Shown: positions 1-7,810 of the stretch, piece by piece
Numbering within the stretch: position 1 is the stretch's first letter
How the letters are laid out: the number at the start of each line of letters is the position of its first letter
Source of the DNA: a virus
Reading direction: 5' to 3' (one strand)
DNA length: 34,982 bases
Virus record (IMG/VR): IMGVR_UViG_3300027759_000020
Span: 1 to 34,982 of that record
The notes under the pieces: generated by a model
Told to the model about the DNA's origin: nothing
Seen by the model: only the letters and a program-made list of their open reading frames with translations
The model's database searches: none
Program-made: the position numbers and the translations under genes

Positions 1-127
1 GCCAAAGCCCCATTCGATTAGCCCCAGATGCGGCAAGCCATTTGTGGACGCATTGTGCTGAATCCGTACAAAACGTCAATACGGCAAGGCATACGGTCGT
101 TGTTGATGTCGTACTGACGAACAATAC
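1..127. repeat. Left copy of exact 127-bp terminal direct repeat
   Basis: This stretch is identical to bases 34856-34982. The repeat lies inside the end of the coat gene and its terminator. A length of exactly 127 is a common assembler k-mer size. It most likely shows a circular or circularly permuted genome written with its overlap, not a biological terminal repeat. Confidence 0.93.
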
Positions 128-1229
128 GCAAGCTGATGCCGTTGTGAACTGCGCGAGCAGCCATGTCAACACCTTGTGGCAGCAAGAGGTCAGCCGTAGC
201 AAAGGTGATAGCGTCTTTGTGGTAGACCAAGTTCTGTGCGTACTGAGTAGAAGCAGCACCCACGAAGGTTACGACACCGCCAGTTGCAGGCAACGCGTCC
301 ATAGTAGCCAAAGCATGTGCAGCAGAGTACATAGCAGCCACGGTCACAGTCCAAGTACCAGACGAAGCAGTAGCGTCAGCCAAAGCAACGAATTGGAACA
401 AAGAACCAGTTGACTCACGGGTCTGTGGGTTAACAGCATTGCAGGCGCTAATTGTGAACACGTCACCAGCTTTAATGGTAGTGCTTACAGAACCTTGTTC
501 CAACAAAATGGTTGACGCACCTTCGGAAGTGACGCCGGGGGTCTTGACCAGTGTAGAAGCGCTAGCGCTACGTGAGCCGGTGGTGTGTTGCTTGATTGAC
601 TGAGACATGTTGACTTCTTCAAAGCCCAACACGCCCATGCCCATCATGCCGTTCTTGAATTGCTTGCTGACAGTATCTGTTGGGTTAAACAGACCTTTCA
701 TGCCTTCAACCAAGCCAGCGTTAGCCGCAGGGTTTACGGTAGCGTAACGTGGAGACATCACAGCAGCGTTTTCGTTCAGCTTCTGTTGGGCTTGCAACAA
801 GACCAAAGAAGTTGCGGGTGTGGTGCCAGGTGTACCAACAGTGTTACCAATGGTTTTGTACGCATTGGCAACGTCAGCATCAATAGAAGATGCCAACTGG
901 CTGATACGAGGCTTGAGCACACGTTCTGCAAAGTCGTCCAACTGCATTGTCAATTCAGCAGATGTGAAGTTGACACCAATGTGCTTTTGTGAAGCAACAG
1001 TCAAAGTGGTGAACTGTTCGTTATCGTCCTGAACTTGCAGGGCGGCACCGTCGGTCACCAAAGCGCGATCGGGTAAGCGAATACGCAATGTAGAACCAAT
1101 TTTGGCTCCTTCGACCGCAAAGCTATCGTCATATTGACGATTCACGTTGCGGGTGATTACAAGGTTGTTCTCCAGAATTTCCAGAGCCTTGCGGGTGATC
1201 ATGTCGATCGTCAGAATGCTGTTTGACAT
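18..1229 (-). CDS. P22-like major capsid (coat) protein
   Basis: A 403-aa protein that forms the icosahedral shell. It resembles the P22 coat family (gp5 type): an N-terminal helical stretch (MSNSILTIDMITRKALEILE), a long central region with Ser/Thr/Ala-rich beta segments, and a C-terminal end (around SLRIRVRQYDIN to RPQMACRIWG) typical of that family. Length is near P22 gp5 (about 430 aa). The ATG has a good ribosome site, AAAGGA, six bases upstream. It lies 18 bp downstream of the scaffold gene, the usual P22 order. The gene is followed by a hairpin terminator that straddles the cut point of the contig. Family assignment rests on sequence pattern, order and size, with no database search. 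Confidence 0.9.
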   Translation of the reverse strand: MSNSILTIDMITRKALEILENNLVITRNVNRQYDDSFAVEGAKIGSTLRIRLPDRALVTDGAALQVQDDNEQFTTLTVASQKHIGVNFTSAELTMQLDDFAERVLKPRISQLASSIDADVANAYKTIGNTVGTPGTTPATSLVLLQAQQKLNENAAVMSPRYATVNPAANAGLVEGMKGLFNPTDTVSKQFKNGMMGMGVLGFEEVNMSQSIKQHTTGSRSASASTLVKTPGVTSEGASTILLEQGSVSTTIKAGDVFTISACNAVNPQTRESTGSLFQFVALADATASSGTWTVTVAAMYSAAHALATMDALPATGGVVTFVGAASTQYAQNLVYHKDAITFATADLLLPQGVDMAARAVHNGISLRIVRQYDINNDRMPCRIDVLYGFSTMRPQMACRIWG

Positions 1230-1247
1230 TTGAAGTCCTTTAAAAAA

Positions 1248-2021
1248 TTAGCGGTTGCGTTGTGCTTCGTACTTACGAATCTGGCGATTGCGCTCGGCTT
1301 CGATCCACTCCGATGTAGTCAGGGTTTTGATTGACCGTGGGTCAGTCGTGTCATGACTCGGGCTTCCCGAAGACCGCGCAGTTACCGGACTAATAGGCGT
1401 CGGCGCAGAAGTTGATTTCTTCACCGGAGGATTGTCAGCCAACCTGACCTCAATCTTTCCGATTTCCTTTGCTTGCAAAATAGGCGACAGACGGGCGATA
1501 CGTTCAGCTTCCTTCGGATTCGATCCCAGCCAATAAGCTAGATCGGGGCCGTTGTCAGATGACTGAATCGATTCGGCCATAACGTCGGTGATTCGCAGCT
1601 TGGGGTTGTAAACGACGTCTTCAAAGTCGTCGTATCTATCCCGTGCTTTTTCTTCACGTTCGCTATATGCCTCTACGACTTGAGCTTGTTCCTTTTGGCG
1701 ATCCCGTTGAGCAATCAATTCTTCAGCTTTTTTGAGTGCCAGTGCTTCCGCATAGGCATCAGTGCTTTCAAAATTGTCAATCGACGGCATTTCCTTGGGA
1801 ACAATTGGCACGGTTTGCCGTGCGGCTTGTTCGCGTTCCCATTTGCGCTGTTCTCTTGCGAGGCGCTTGCCAATAGCAGCGTCAAGTTCCTCTTGCGAGA
1901 ATGTCTTAACAGTCTGGTTATCAGCTACTTCCGGCAAATTTTCTGCAACTTCAGGTGTGGCCGTCACAACCTTTGCTGGCGCGGAGTCTACTTCCGCTAG
2001 GGCTTGGACTTCTTCAGTCAT
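1248..2021 (-). CDS. Scaffolding protein
   Basis: A 257-aa acidic to basic, highly charged, mostly helical protein just upstream of the coat gene, where P22-type phages keep their scaffold. Residues 45-65 and 90-130 are Glu/Arg/Lys-rich coiled-coil-like helices. A central SDNGPDLAYWLGSNPKEAER segment is typical of podoviral scaffold proteins. A Ser/Pro/Thr-rich linker (about 200-225) leads to a basic C-terminal helix (SEWIEAERNRQIRKYEAQRNR region), the part that binds coat protein in P22 gp8. It should act inside the procapsid and leave or be degraded before packaging. Ribosome site before the ATG is weak (AGAG). Confidence 0.85.
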   Translation of the reverse strand: MTEEVQALAEVDSAPAKVVTATPEVAENLPEVADNQTVKTFSQEELDAAIGKRLAREQRKWEREQAARQTVPIVPKEMPSIDNFESTDAYAEALALKKAEELIAQRDRQKEQAQVVEAYSEREEKARDRYDDFEDVVYNPKLRITDVMAESIQSSDNGPDLAYWLGSNPKEAERIARLSPILQAKEIGKIEVRLADNPPVKKSTSAPTPISPVTARSSGSPSHDTTDPRSIKTLTTSEWIEAERNRQIRKYEAQRNR

Positions 2022-2064
2022 GTTTTAACTCTGTTGAGTTCCCAGTGAACCTCACCGGTAAGGT

Positions 2065-2550
2065 TTAAAGCATTCGAGTCACTAATCGTTGACCGGCGGT
2101 AAGGCCGGTAGTAAAAGTGATTGTTGTCGTGTTGGTTTCAGTATAGTCGTAATTAAACTCTTTGATAAGTCCATCTACGATTACCATCAGATAGCCGCCA
2201 AGGCCGTATTCTTGAACAGTAAACACTGTTTGTGACGCGGCAGCAATTATTGGGGTGCTTTGAGCGCTTGGGCTGCTGTTAACGCCAGCCGCAGTCCAAA
2301 TCAAGTTATCCAATGAATCTTTAAGCAGCCATGTGTAGCGCGAAGGGCCAAGCCAGACGTTTGCTTCGCCGCGCGAATCTAAGATAACGGGGTTTGCGTT
2401 TTCAGTGGCCTTAGTGCTATCCGTGTAGGTAGCTAAAGGTGTAGTTGTGCCGCTGGCATACGTAAACAGTTTGCCGCCGACAAGGGGCACACCCGCAGCA
2501 GTAAAAAACTGCACTTTGGGCGATGGGCTGAGAGTGGCAATTTGTGACAT
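2065..2550 (-). CDS. Tail fibre/tailspike N-terminal-type protein
   Basis: A 161-aa protein built like the virion-attachment end of many podoviral tail fibres and spikes: SPSPKVQFFTAAGVPLVGGK, then TYASGTTTPLATYTDS, then NPVILDSRGEANVWLGPSRY and LKDSLDNLIW. In longer fibres this domain is followed by a receptor-binding or enzymatic region. Here the protein ends soon after a short beta-rich tail (residues 100-161), so it may be an adaptor that carries another fibre, or a fibre reduced to its anchor. It is the last gene of the fibre cluster, upstream of the scaffold gene, separated from it by 43 bases with two small inverted repeats. Receptor function is inferred. Confidence 0.75.
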   Translation of the reverse strand: MSQIATLSPSPKVQFFTAAGVPLVGGKLFTYASGTTTPLATYTDSTKATENANPVILDSRGEANVWLGPSRYTWLLKDSLDNLIWTAAGVNSSPSAQSTPIIAAASQTVFTVQEYGLGGYLMVIVDGLIKEFNYDYTETNTTTITFTTGLTAGQRLVTRML

Positions 2551-2552
2551 GT

Positions 2553-2927
2553 TTAGGACTGAGTTGGTACAGCTAATTCATATTTAGTTAAAAGTTCCCA
2601 AGCCTTTTCTTGAGAAATTTCTGGCAATACTACATCATCAAGCCCATCACCATCGCGTATTGCATGAATGCAACAAAATACCGTATTAGGTTCTTTAGCC
2701 GTAAATTGATGGGAAATTCCTTTGGGCGTGACAATCAATGTTGGCGCTTTGTATTCTTGTTCTCCCTTGTCATGCTTCATCAAAACTGAACCGGTTGCCA
2801 ACAATGTCACATGATCAAACGCATGTGCATGGCCTTGGTGAGTGTCACCGGCTCTTAAAAATTGATGTAGTTTTACAAAAACATTGTCAACTACTTGCAT
2901 GGCCTCAACAACTTCAGACACGTTCAA
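2553..2927 (-). CDS. Small cupin-fold protein
   Basis: A 124-aa single-domain protein with a cupin pattern: histidines at 30, 33, 35 and 39 in the first motif (GDTHQGHAHAFDH), a glycine turn (LLATGSVLM), and a second motif with His73 (VTPKGISHQF). These would bind a metal inside a beta barrel. No substrate can be named. It overlaps the upstream gene by 14 bp and lies 2 bp before the fibre-anchor gene, so it is made with tail-fibre proteins. Small cupins of this type occur in aquatic phage fibre clusters, and a structural or sugar-binding role is as likely as enzymatic activity. Confidence 0.7.
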   Translation of the reverse strand: MNVSEVVEAMQVVDNVFVKLHQFLRAGDTHQGHAHAFDHVTLLATGSVLMKHDKGEQEYKAPTLIVTPKGISHQFTAKEPNTVFCCIHAIRDGDGLDDVVLPEISQEKAWELLTKYELAVPTQS

Positions 2928-3273
2928 CCCCTATTGTTATTGGTTCATACAAAGGATCGTACCAAATACATTTGTCTTCATCAAAGACATATTCATCGCC
3001 ATTTGGTCTTGGTGCTATAAAAGCATCACGCTGTGCGTCATAAGAATAACCAATAGCAGCGTAGTTTTTACGAAAAGGTGTTCCACCCAAACTATGCGTA
3101 TTTGCATAAGTGTTGTAGCTTGTTTGAATCCAGCGCCCGCCTAATAAATTTTCACAAAACGCAATTCCACAGGCTTCGCTTGGGGCGCCGCTTTCATCTA
3201 AAGTGCTTTCGTCATTTACAACAATAACTCGAAGCACAATATTGTTGCTATCTAATTCCGCAAAGTGAGCCAT
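2914..3273 (-). CDS. Conserved phage protein of unknown function (MAHFAELD family)
   Basis: A 119-aa protein starting MAHFAELDSNNIVLRVIVVN and containing GGRWIQTSYNTYANTH, FRKNYAAIGYSYDAQRDAFI and a C-terminal CIWYDPLYEP. This pattern is very common in cyanophages and other aquatic phages, usually beside tail-fibre genes, with no known function. The start at 3273 overlaps the upstream stop as TAATG and has GGAG upstream. A longer form from 3288 (MEIPI) is less likely. The compact, aromatic-rich beta character suggests a virion part such as a fibre connector. Confidence 0.75.
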   Translation of the reverse strand: MAHFAELDSNNIVLRVIVVNDESTLDESGAPSEACGIAFCENLLGGRWIQTSYNTYANTHSLGGTPFRKNYAAIGYSYDAQRDAFIAPRPNGDEYVFDEDKCIWYDPLYEPITIGVERV

Positions 3274-4109
3274 TATTGGAATCTCCATTTAATTATCACA
3301 ATACCGGAACCACCAGCACCCGAAGTAGAGTTGGAACCGCCGCCGCCGCCGCCTCGGTTTGCTGTTCCAGAAGTAGCACCACTACCCCCTATACCACCAC
3401 CGCCAGCCCCGCCAGCACTATCGGGCGAACCTTGACCGCCACCGCCGCCAGCGTAAGTAACTGAACTACCGCTAATTGAAGATGCAGTACCGGCACCGCC
3501 AGCGCCGCCGCTGCCACCGCTTGTATCACCGCCTACAGCGCCCGCGCCACCACCACCACCACCACGGCGGCCTAGTGACCCCGTATACGCGCCAGTGCCG
3601 CCAGCATTACCTTGACCCGATGTGCCAGCAGCGCCAGCAAATGCGGCGTTTCCAGTGCCACCACCACCTGATCCACCAGAATTTGGGCTGACATTAGACC
3701 CGCCGCCGCCGCCGCCGCCAGTAGAAACAATTAAAGACCCAAAAGATGAATCAGTACCATTACCGCCAACAAATGGCCCCGATCCGGTTGCAGCAGTTCC
3801 ACCTCCACCAATGGTAATCGTGTAGGCTTGTACAGCAACGGTCAACCCCGTATTAGTACGCATACCGCCTGCACCGCCACCACCAGCGTAAGTGTTACCA
3901 CCACCACCACCGCCAGCGACTACTAGGTAATCAACTGCCGAGCCTTCTGATGGGTTACCACCAAGTTTATTTACAGTAAAAGTACCAGTACCAAGAAAAG
4001 TTGCAATTTTGTAATTTGCAGACGTGACTACGGTCGCGCCTGTTGTGGACGCGTCCATAAACTGAGGGCCACCAGCAGCGGCAAGAAAAGAGCAAAGAAT
4101 GCCCGTCAT
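3273..4109 (-). CDS. Glycine-rich tail adhesin
   Basis: A 278-aa protein with a short N-terminal part (MTGILCSFLAAAGGPQF), a beta segment (ATFLGTGTFTVNKLGG) and DYLVVAGGGGGGNTYAGGGG, then about 190 residues dominated by runs of glycine separated by Ser, Ala, Thr and Asn, ending GSGIVIIKWRFQ. This is the glycine-rich fibre family seen in many environmental phages. Its Gly runs resemble the polyglycine-II sandwich of the T-even phage gp38 tip adhesin. It probably sits at a fibre tip and contacts the cell surface. The chosen ATG overlaps the previous stop (ATGA) and has AGGAA upstream. The DNA is rich in GCC/ACC triplet runs, which could change length by slippage. Confidence 0.8.
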   Translation of the reverse strand: MTGILCSFLAAAGGPQFMDASTTGATVVTSANYKIATFLGTGTFTVNKLGGNPSEGSAVDYLVVAGGGGGGNTYAGGGGAGGMRTNTGLTVAVQAYTITIGGGGTAATGSGPFVGGNGTDSSFGSLIVSTGGGGGGGSNVSPNSGGSGGGGTGNAAFAGAAGTSGQGNAGGTGAYTGSLGRRGGGGGGAGAVGGDTSGGSGGAGGAGTASSISGSSVTYAGGGGGQGSPDSAGGAGGGGIGGSGATSGTANRGGGGGGSNSTSGAGGSGIVIIKWRFQ

Positions 4110-4738
4110 GCTACGTTTCCTGTCACCACGCAAACTGTGCCGCTGATAAACAAAACATTACAAACACCGCGAGTTGCTAGTGAAAGTGTTGCTTTATCTG
4201 CGTCAGTGCCTGCCAAATACGCCGTTGTAATTGTTAACGTAATAGTAATTGCACCAGACGTATTGTTAAAAATTACAACCGCATCGCCCGCCGAAAATGT
4301 GGCGTCGGGAACAATAATTGAGCCGCTTGTACCAAGCTCAATAAATCGGCCCACATCAGCGGTTGTCAATGTGTAACTGGCTACTTTAGCCGAACCAGAC
4401 TGAGAAATTGCACGGACTTTACCGTATGTATCGTTATACGTAGATCCGTTAGTAACTACGCCCGTGCCCTTGGGTGTAAGTGTTACGCTGATATTTGTGT
4501 CCGTACCGCTAGCAACAACACTTGTGCCCGACACTGTAAGTTTTGCCGCCGCCACGTTTGTGTCTAAATTACCTAAAAGCGTTGTTGCAGTCACCGTACT
4601 AGCTGAAACAGCTTTGCCGGTAGTCAAGTTATCAACAGACACTTGCTTGGTTGTGCCCGATTGGACGATAGGCAAAACCTCAGTACCGGCAAGGGGAACT
4701 GTTGCCGCTGTTAACTGGGAAATTTTTAAGTCAGCCAT
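4106..4738 (-). CDS. Tail fibre-like protein
   Basis: A 210-aa beta-rich protein. The start MADLKISQLTAATVPLAGTE with VLPIVQSGTTKQVSVDNLT is a well-known opening of phage fibre and head-fibre proteins. The middle is Thr/Val/Ser-rich repeated beta sequence (VSVTLTPKGTGVV), and the C-terminal third (YTLTTADVGRFIELGTSGSI, FNNTSGAITITL) resembles a fibre head domain. It lies just upstream of the glycine-rich adhesin, overlapping by 4 bp, and the two probably assemble together. No enzymatic motif is seen. Confidence 0.72.
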   Translation of the reverse strand: MADLKISQLTAATVPLAGTEVLPIVQSGTTKQVSVDNLTTGKAVSASTVTATTLLGNLDTNVAAAKLTVSGTSVVASGTDTNISVTLTPKGTGVVTNGSTYNDTYGKVRAISQSGSAKVASYTLTTADVGRFIELGTSGSIIVPDATFSAGDAVVIFNNTSGAITITLTITTAYLAGTDADKATLSLATRGVCNVLFISGTVCVVTGNVA

Positions 4739-4742
4739 TTAA

Positions 4743-4907
4743 TCACTCCAAAAGAATATAGTCGCCATTTTCTTGCACAAGATTTTCACCAGATTCTGTC
4801 AGCAAATTATCTACCGTCAAGCTGGCATCAAAAGTGCCTGAAAAGAGCGTGGCGATACCGCCAAGCCCGATTGATACAGCATTTCTGACAGCAATCCCAA
4901 AACTCAT
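4743..4907 (-). CDS. 54-aa protein with LVQENG motif
   Basis: A short ORF starting MSFGIAVRNAVSIGLGG and ending with LLTESGENLVQENGDYILLE. Its ATG overlaps the stop of the 100-aa gene (ATGA), and its stop lies 4 bases before the next gene, so coupling supports it as real. The C-terminal motif recurs in the gp10-like protein, where a 19-base DNA stretch is identical (4763-4781 and 31586-31604). The hydrophobic N-terminus could lie in a fibre core. Function unknown; probably a small virion or fibre part. Confidence 0.65.
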   Translation of the reverse strand: MSFGIAVRNAVSIGLGGIATLFSGTFDASLTVDNLLTESGENLVQENGDYILLE

Positions 4908-5206
4908 TGGATGTTTACCGGCTTACAGTAAATTGATCCGGTCGCTGATACCTGAATAGCACTCACCCTCCACTGCCCGCCAGAGCCATTAGGCACAGCA
5001 AACGGAATGGGGGTAAAAGCTGGAATTGGGGTGCTGGCAGTAGTAGCGGTGACGCCCTCGCCGACTACAACGTAGGCGGGGGTTGTTGACCACACTACAA
5101 CGCCTTGTGGGCCTGCGGCCCAAGTAGAAGTCGATCCAGCCGTGCCCGTATACGAAACAGTCGCGGCGGGGAACACCGTGTCGGCTAGAGGTTTTAAAAG
5201 TTCCAT
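4904..5206 (-). CDS. Small beta-rich protein of the fibre cluster
   Basis: A 100-aa protein rich in Thr, Val, Ala and Pro (MELLKPLADTVFPAATVSYT ... GSIYCKPVNIQ), with no recognised family. The composition and its place at the head of the fibre cluster suggest a virion surface or fibre component. The start has a strong AAGGAG ribosome site, and a putative promoter lies just upstream at 5226-5234, so the cluster may be transcribed separately from the portal genes. It is coupled to the 54-aa gene by an ATGA overlap. Confidence 0.6.
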   Translation of the reverse strand: MELLKPLADTVFPAATVSYTGTAGSTSTWAAGPQGVVVWSTTPAYVVVGEGVTATTASTPIPAFTPIPFAVPNGSGGQWRVSAIQVSATGSIYCKPVNIQ

Positions 5207-5225
5207 GATGGCTCCTTGTGCCTTA

Positions 5226-5234
5226 AATATACCA
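5226..5234 (-). promoter_or_regulatory. Putative extended -10 promoter for fibre cluster
   Basis: On the minus strand the bases read TGGTATATT, an extended -10 (TGn plus TATATT, five of six matches). They lie in the 39-base gap between the DUF5856-like gene and the 100-aa gene. The -35 region is weak (TTTAGC-like). It would allow separate expression of the fibre cluster. Confidence 0.35.
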
Positions 5235-5245
5235 TAGCGCTTAAA

Positions 5246-5608
5246 TTACGCTAAAAATTTCAACTTGTAAAGCGTTCGCAAATAGACCTCAACAATGTTG
5301 TCAATCAATTGCTGCAATGAGGTATCTTCTTTGTCGCACACTTTGTACCGCGCGTCTTCAATTTCTTTAAGTGAATCTTCTAAAAACTCAATGACATTGG
5401 TTGTCTTTTTAGCTGAATGCAACGAAATTGGGCCAATCAGCCCATACCGTCCTTGGTACGCTTCAGCAAAATCATCTGCCGCACCAATAATTCGGTCGTA
5501 GAAAATGCCTAACGCAATATGCTTGGAATAGCTGCGTGTGTTCAGATGCACACTGTGGGTAACATCTCTCGCTAAAAATAGCAAACCTACAAATTCAGCG
5601 GCTTTCAT
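5246..5608 (-). CDS. DUF5856-like phage protein
   Basis: A 120-aa all-helical protein (MKAAEFVGLLFLARDVTHSV, HLNTRSYSKHIALGIFYDRI, FAEAYQGRYG, then a helix ending VYLRTLYKLKFLA). It matches the phage family usually labelled DUF5856. The spaced His/Glu/Asp residues in helices look like a ferritin- or Dps-type bundle, but metal binding is unproven. Its ATG overlaps the portal stop (ATGA). In other phages the gene also sits near portal or terminase genes. Role in the particle or cell is unknown. Confidence 0.7.
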   Translation of the reverse strand: MKAAEFVGLLFLARDVTHSVHLNTRSYSKHIALGIFYDRIIGAADDFAEAYQGRYGLIGPISLHSAKKTTNVIEFLEDSLKEIEDARYKVCDKEDTSLQQLIDNIVEVYLRTLYKLKFLA

Positions 5609-7809
5609 TGTGGCATTCCTTGTGGTGGCATCATTTCAGGTGGCGGCATCTCACCACCCATTGGCTGCATATCTTGCATCGGATCACGGCCAGGCATTTC
5701 GTTGACAAGATCACCACTGGTAATCATGCCGTGAACTGTGCCCATAACAATGTCTTGAATTTGCTCCGGCGACATGCTGGCTTGAACCGCAGAGATACGC
5801 TGAGTTTCGGCAGAAAACGCCTTGACCATTGCTTCAAACTCTTTAATTTCATTCGTGCGAACAATTTCAGAATTCTTCACATTGTCCAGCATTCCGGCCA
5901 TTTGTTCCATCTGCTGACCCATTGCTTGGATCTGTTGTTGCGCGGCTTGCAATTCAGGCGATGCTTGATCGTCGCTAAGGAATTTAGGATCAATGGTTTT
6001 GGCAAAGCGTTTGGCCATTTCTTGCGCGCCAGGCCAATCCATATTTTTCACAAACAAGTCGCCAGCAACTTGCCACAATTGTGGGTTGCCTTGCAACATC
6101 TGGCCCATCGCAGCCAAGGCTTCTTGACGCTTGGTTGCGTAGCCTGGGCCAGTGGTTGCCACTACGTCGTATTTGCCAATGGTTGGGTTGTAGATCTTAT
6201 CAATAACAATGTTGTCAGCGTTGCGAACTTCCCGCACTGGCATGGGTTGATCTGGATCAATCTTTGCCATCTGTGTCTCGCCGTCTTCACCGATGGTTCG
6301 GGCGATGCGTTGCGTGTCATAGATTTTAGGGATCAGATCAATCAACTGACGTGCAATGTGACGAACGCCGCGAGTCAGGTTGTCGCCGTAGTGGTACGTA
6401 CCAACGTCGCCTTCACGCTGGCGCGCAAGAATAGCTTTTCCAGACCGTTCGTTGCCGCCTTGGCCAAGGGACGCGTTGTATTGACCGGTTGTAGCCTTGA
6501 TGTCTTCCGCAGCGCCTGCTTTTGCTTGCAAAAGACCGCTTGAAGCCATTGGTGGCTGTGACCGCTGGGGCAACGGCAATGCGCTACCTTGGCCGTCTGT
6601 AACGTCAGGGTTGACTTCCAGATATGGCCAATTGGTTGTGTTAGCGGTTTTCCACTTGTCTTCGTAACCTTCAAACTGACCGCCATACCCAATGAACGGG
6701 GCTTTGGGAGCCAGCGCCAGCATCTCAGCTTCTTGGCTGACCCAGTAGTTGTACATGCGCTGGGCGTCTTTGGCGTTACGCACAAGGCCAGACACGTATA
6801 GTCTACCGTCTACCTCAAACTCATTGCCAACAATGCGGATTACAGGGATCCACTTGCCCGCCCATTCGTTTTGCTCAAGAATTTCGTATCCGTTGATCTT
6901 GCAGTACCGCACCCGTGTGCGGTCAGCCTCACGCGAACGCTTGGGCTTGCCGTAGGTTTGGCGCAGCATCTTGTCTTCGGGCGTACCATCAAAAGCTGTG
7001 GTGTTGCCGGGGTACATATTGAGCGTAGCCGTGTCGTAGTCAACGTAGTAGTAATCCGCAATGCGGACTGTATCTTCATTGAGCCAATTGGAGATTGACT
7101 GATCGCCTACGCCCAGCGATTGCAGCGTTGATATAGGCGCGGCGTCTGGGTACATACGCATGTAATCATCTTTGGTCACGTCTTCAGTAACAAAACACCA
7201 CTTGGCGTCTGAGCCAGTAGGGTCTTGGATCGTTGGGTCCATGTAGACCGAAAACGAGTTGCGAATGCGGCCAATCTTGATGTCTTGATCAAACGTGTCG
7301 TCGTCGCAGTACTCGGTCAACAAACGGATGTAACCTTCGCCGTAGGCCACTTGGTTTTCGCAGGCGGTGTCGTATGCAACGTCAGCGTCTGAAATGTACT
7401 CAATGTGCCGAATCATGCCGTTGAAAATTTCAGCGACTTGGATGTCAGCTTTGTCGTCTACGGGGATGACTTTTGCACCTGGGCGGTTCTGCCGCATGTC
7501 GTTGGTCACTTGACGAACGTGCTGCGGCAGCTTGTTGATTGTCAGGCAAGGACGTGCATTGATTGTTTGGCCTTGCACCGCGCCGCGAGTGGCCAGCACA
7601 TCAGCAGGCCACTGCCAATGGTTGTCCGGTGAGCCAGCGTAAAACTTCAAGTCGTCATTCTCATCTTCACGCGACTCAGAATAGCAAGACATAGCCATAT
7701 CCAACCGAGAACGCGCGGTCGCCAAGATGTCCGCATTGCTCTTAGCTTTTTTTGACCCGCCGACAGCAACTGCCGCTGCCGCTACGATTCCTGTTGGATC
7801 TTGTGCCAT
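5605..7809 (-). CDS. P22-like portal protein
   Basis: A 734-aa protein (start MAQDPTGIVAAAAVAVGG) forming the dodecameric DNA entry ring at one capsid vertex. The P22-like portal pattern is clear: a helical N-terminus with DLKFYAGSPDNHWQWPADV, PCLTINKLPQHVRQVTNDMR, then DVAYDTACENQVAYGEGYIR, a wing with the FSVYMDPTIQDPTGSDAKW box, and a long helical C-terminus with Gln/Met-rich coiled segments (residues about 630-690), like the P22 barrel. The far end is Pro/Met-rich. A start 45 bases upstream exists, but this ATG directly follows the stop of the 45-aa gene and fits the family. Length is close to P22 gp1 (725 aa). Confidence 0.92.
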   Translation of the reverse strand: MAQDPTGIVAAAAVAVGGSKKAKSNADILATARSRLDMAMSCYSESREDENDDLKFYAGSPDNHWQWPADVLATRGAVQGQTINARPCLTINKLPQHVRQVTNDMRQNRPGAKVIPVDDKADIQVAEIFNGMIRHIEYISDADVAYDTACENQVAYGEGYIRLLTEYCDDDTFDQDIKIGRIRNSFSVYMDPTIQDPTGSDAKWCFVTEDVTKDDYMRMYPDAAPISTLQSLGVGDQSISNWLNEDTVRIADYYYVDYDTATLNMYPGNTTAFDGTPEDKMLRQTYGKPKRSREADRTRVRYCKINGYEILEQNEWAGKWIPVIRIVGNEFEVDGRLYVSGLVRNAKDAQRMYNYWVSQEAEMLALAPKAPFIGYGGQFEGYEDKWKTANTTNWPYLEVNPDVTDGQGSALPLPQRSQPPMASSGLLQAKAGAAEDIKATTGQYNASLGQGGNERSGKAILARQREGDVGTYHYGDNLTRGVRHIARQLIDLIPKIYDTQRIARTIGEDGETQMAKIDPDQPMPVREVRNADNIVIDKIYNPTIGKYDVVATTGPGYATKRQEALAAMGQMLQGNPQLWQVAGDLFVKNMDWPGAQEMAKRFAKTIDPKFLSDDQASPELQAAQQQIQAMGQQMEQMAGMLDNVKNSEIVRTNEIKEFEAMVKAFSAETQRISAVQASMSPEQIQDIVMGTVHGMITSGDLVNEMPGRDPMQDMQPMGGEMPPPEMMPPQGMPQ

Positions 7810-7810
7810 A

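Noticed and set aside
2027-2062. Small inverted repeats AACTC/GAGTT and AACCT/AGGTT before the scaffold gene as a terminator
   Set aside because: The stems are five bases, with no T-run in either direction, too weak to call.
3476-3825. Plus-strand ORFs rich in His or Pro opposite the glycine-rich adhesin
   Set aside because: They are simple products of the GCC/ACC triplet runs on the opposite strand.
5608-6543. A 311-codon plus-strand ORF opposite the portal gene
   Set aside because: Its His/Trp/Arg-rich translation is the mirror of a well-supported portal gene. No promoter or ribosome site is visible.
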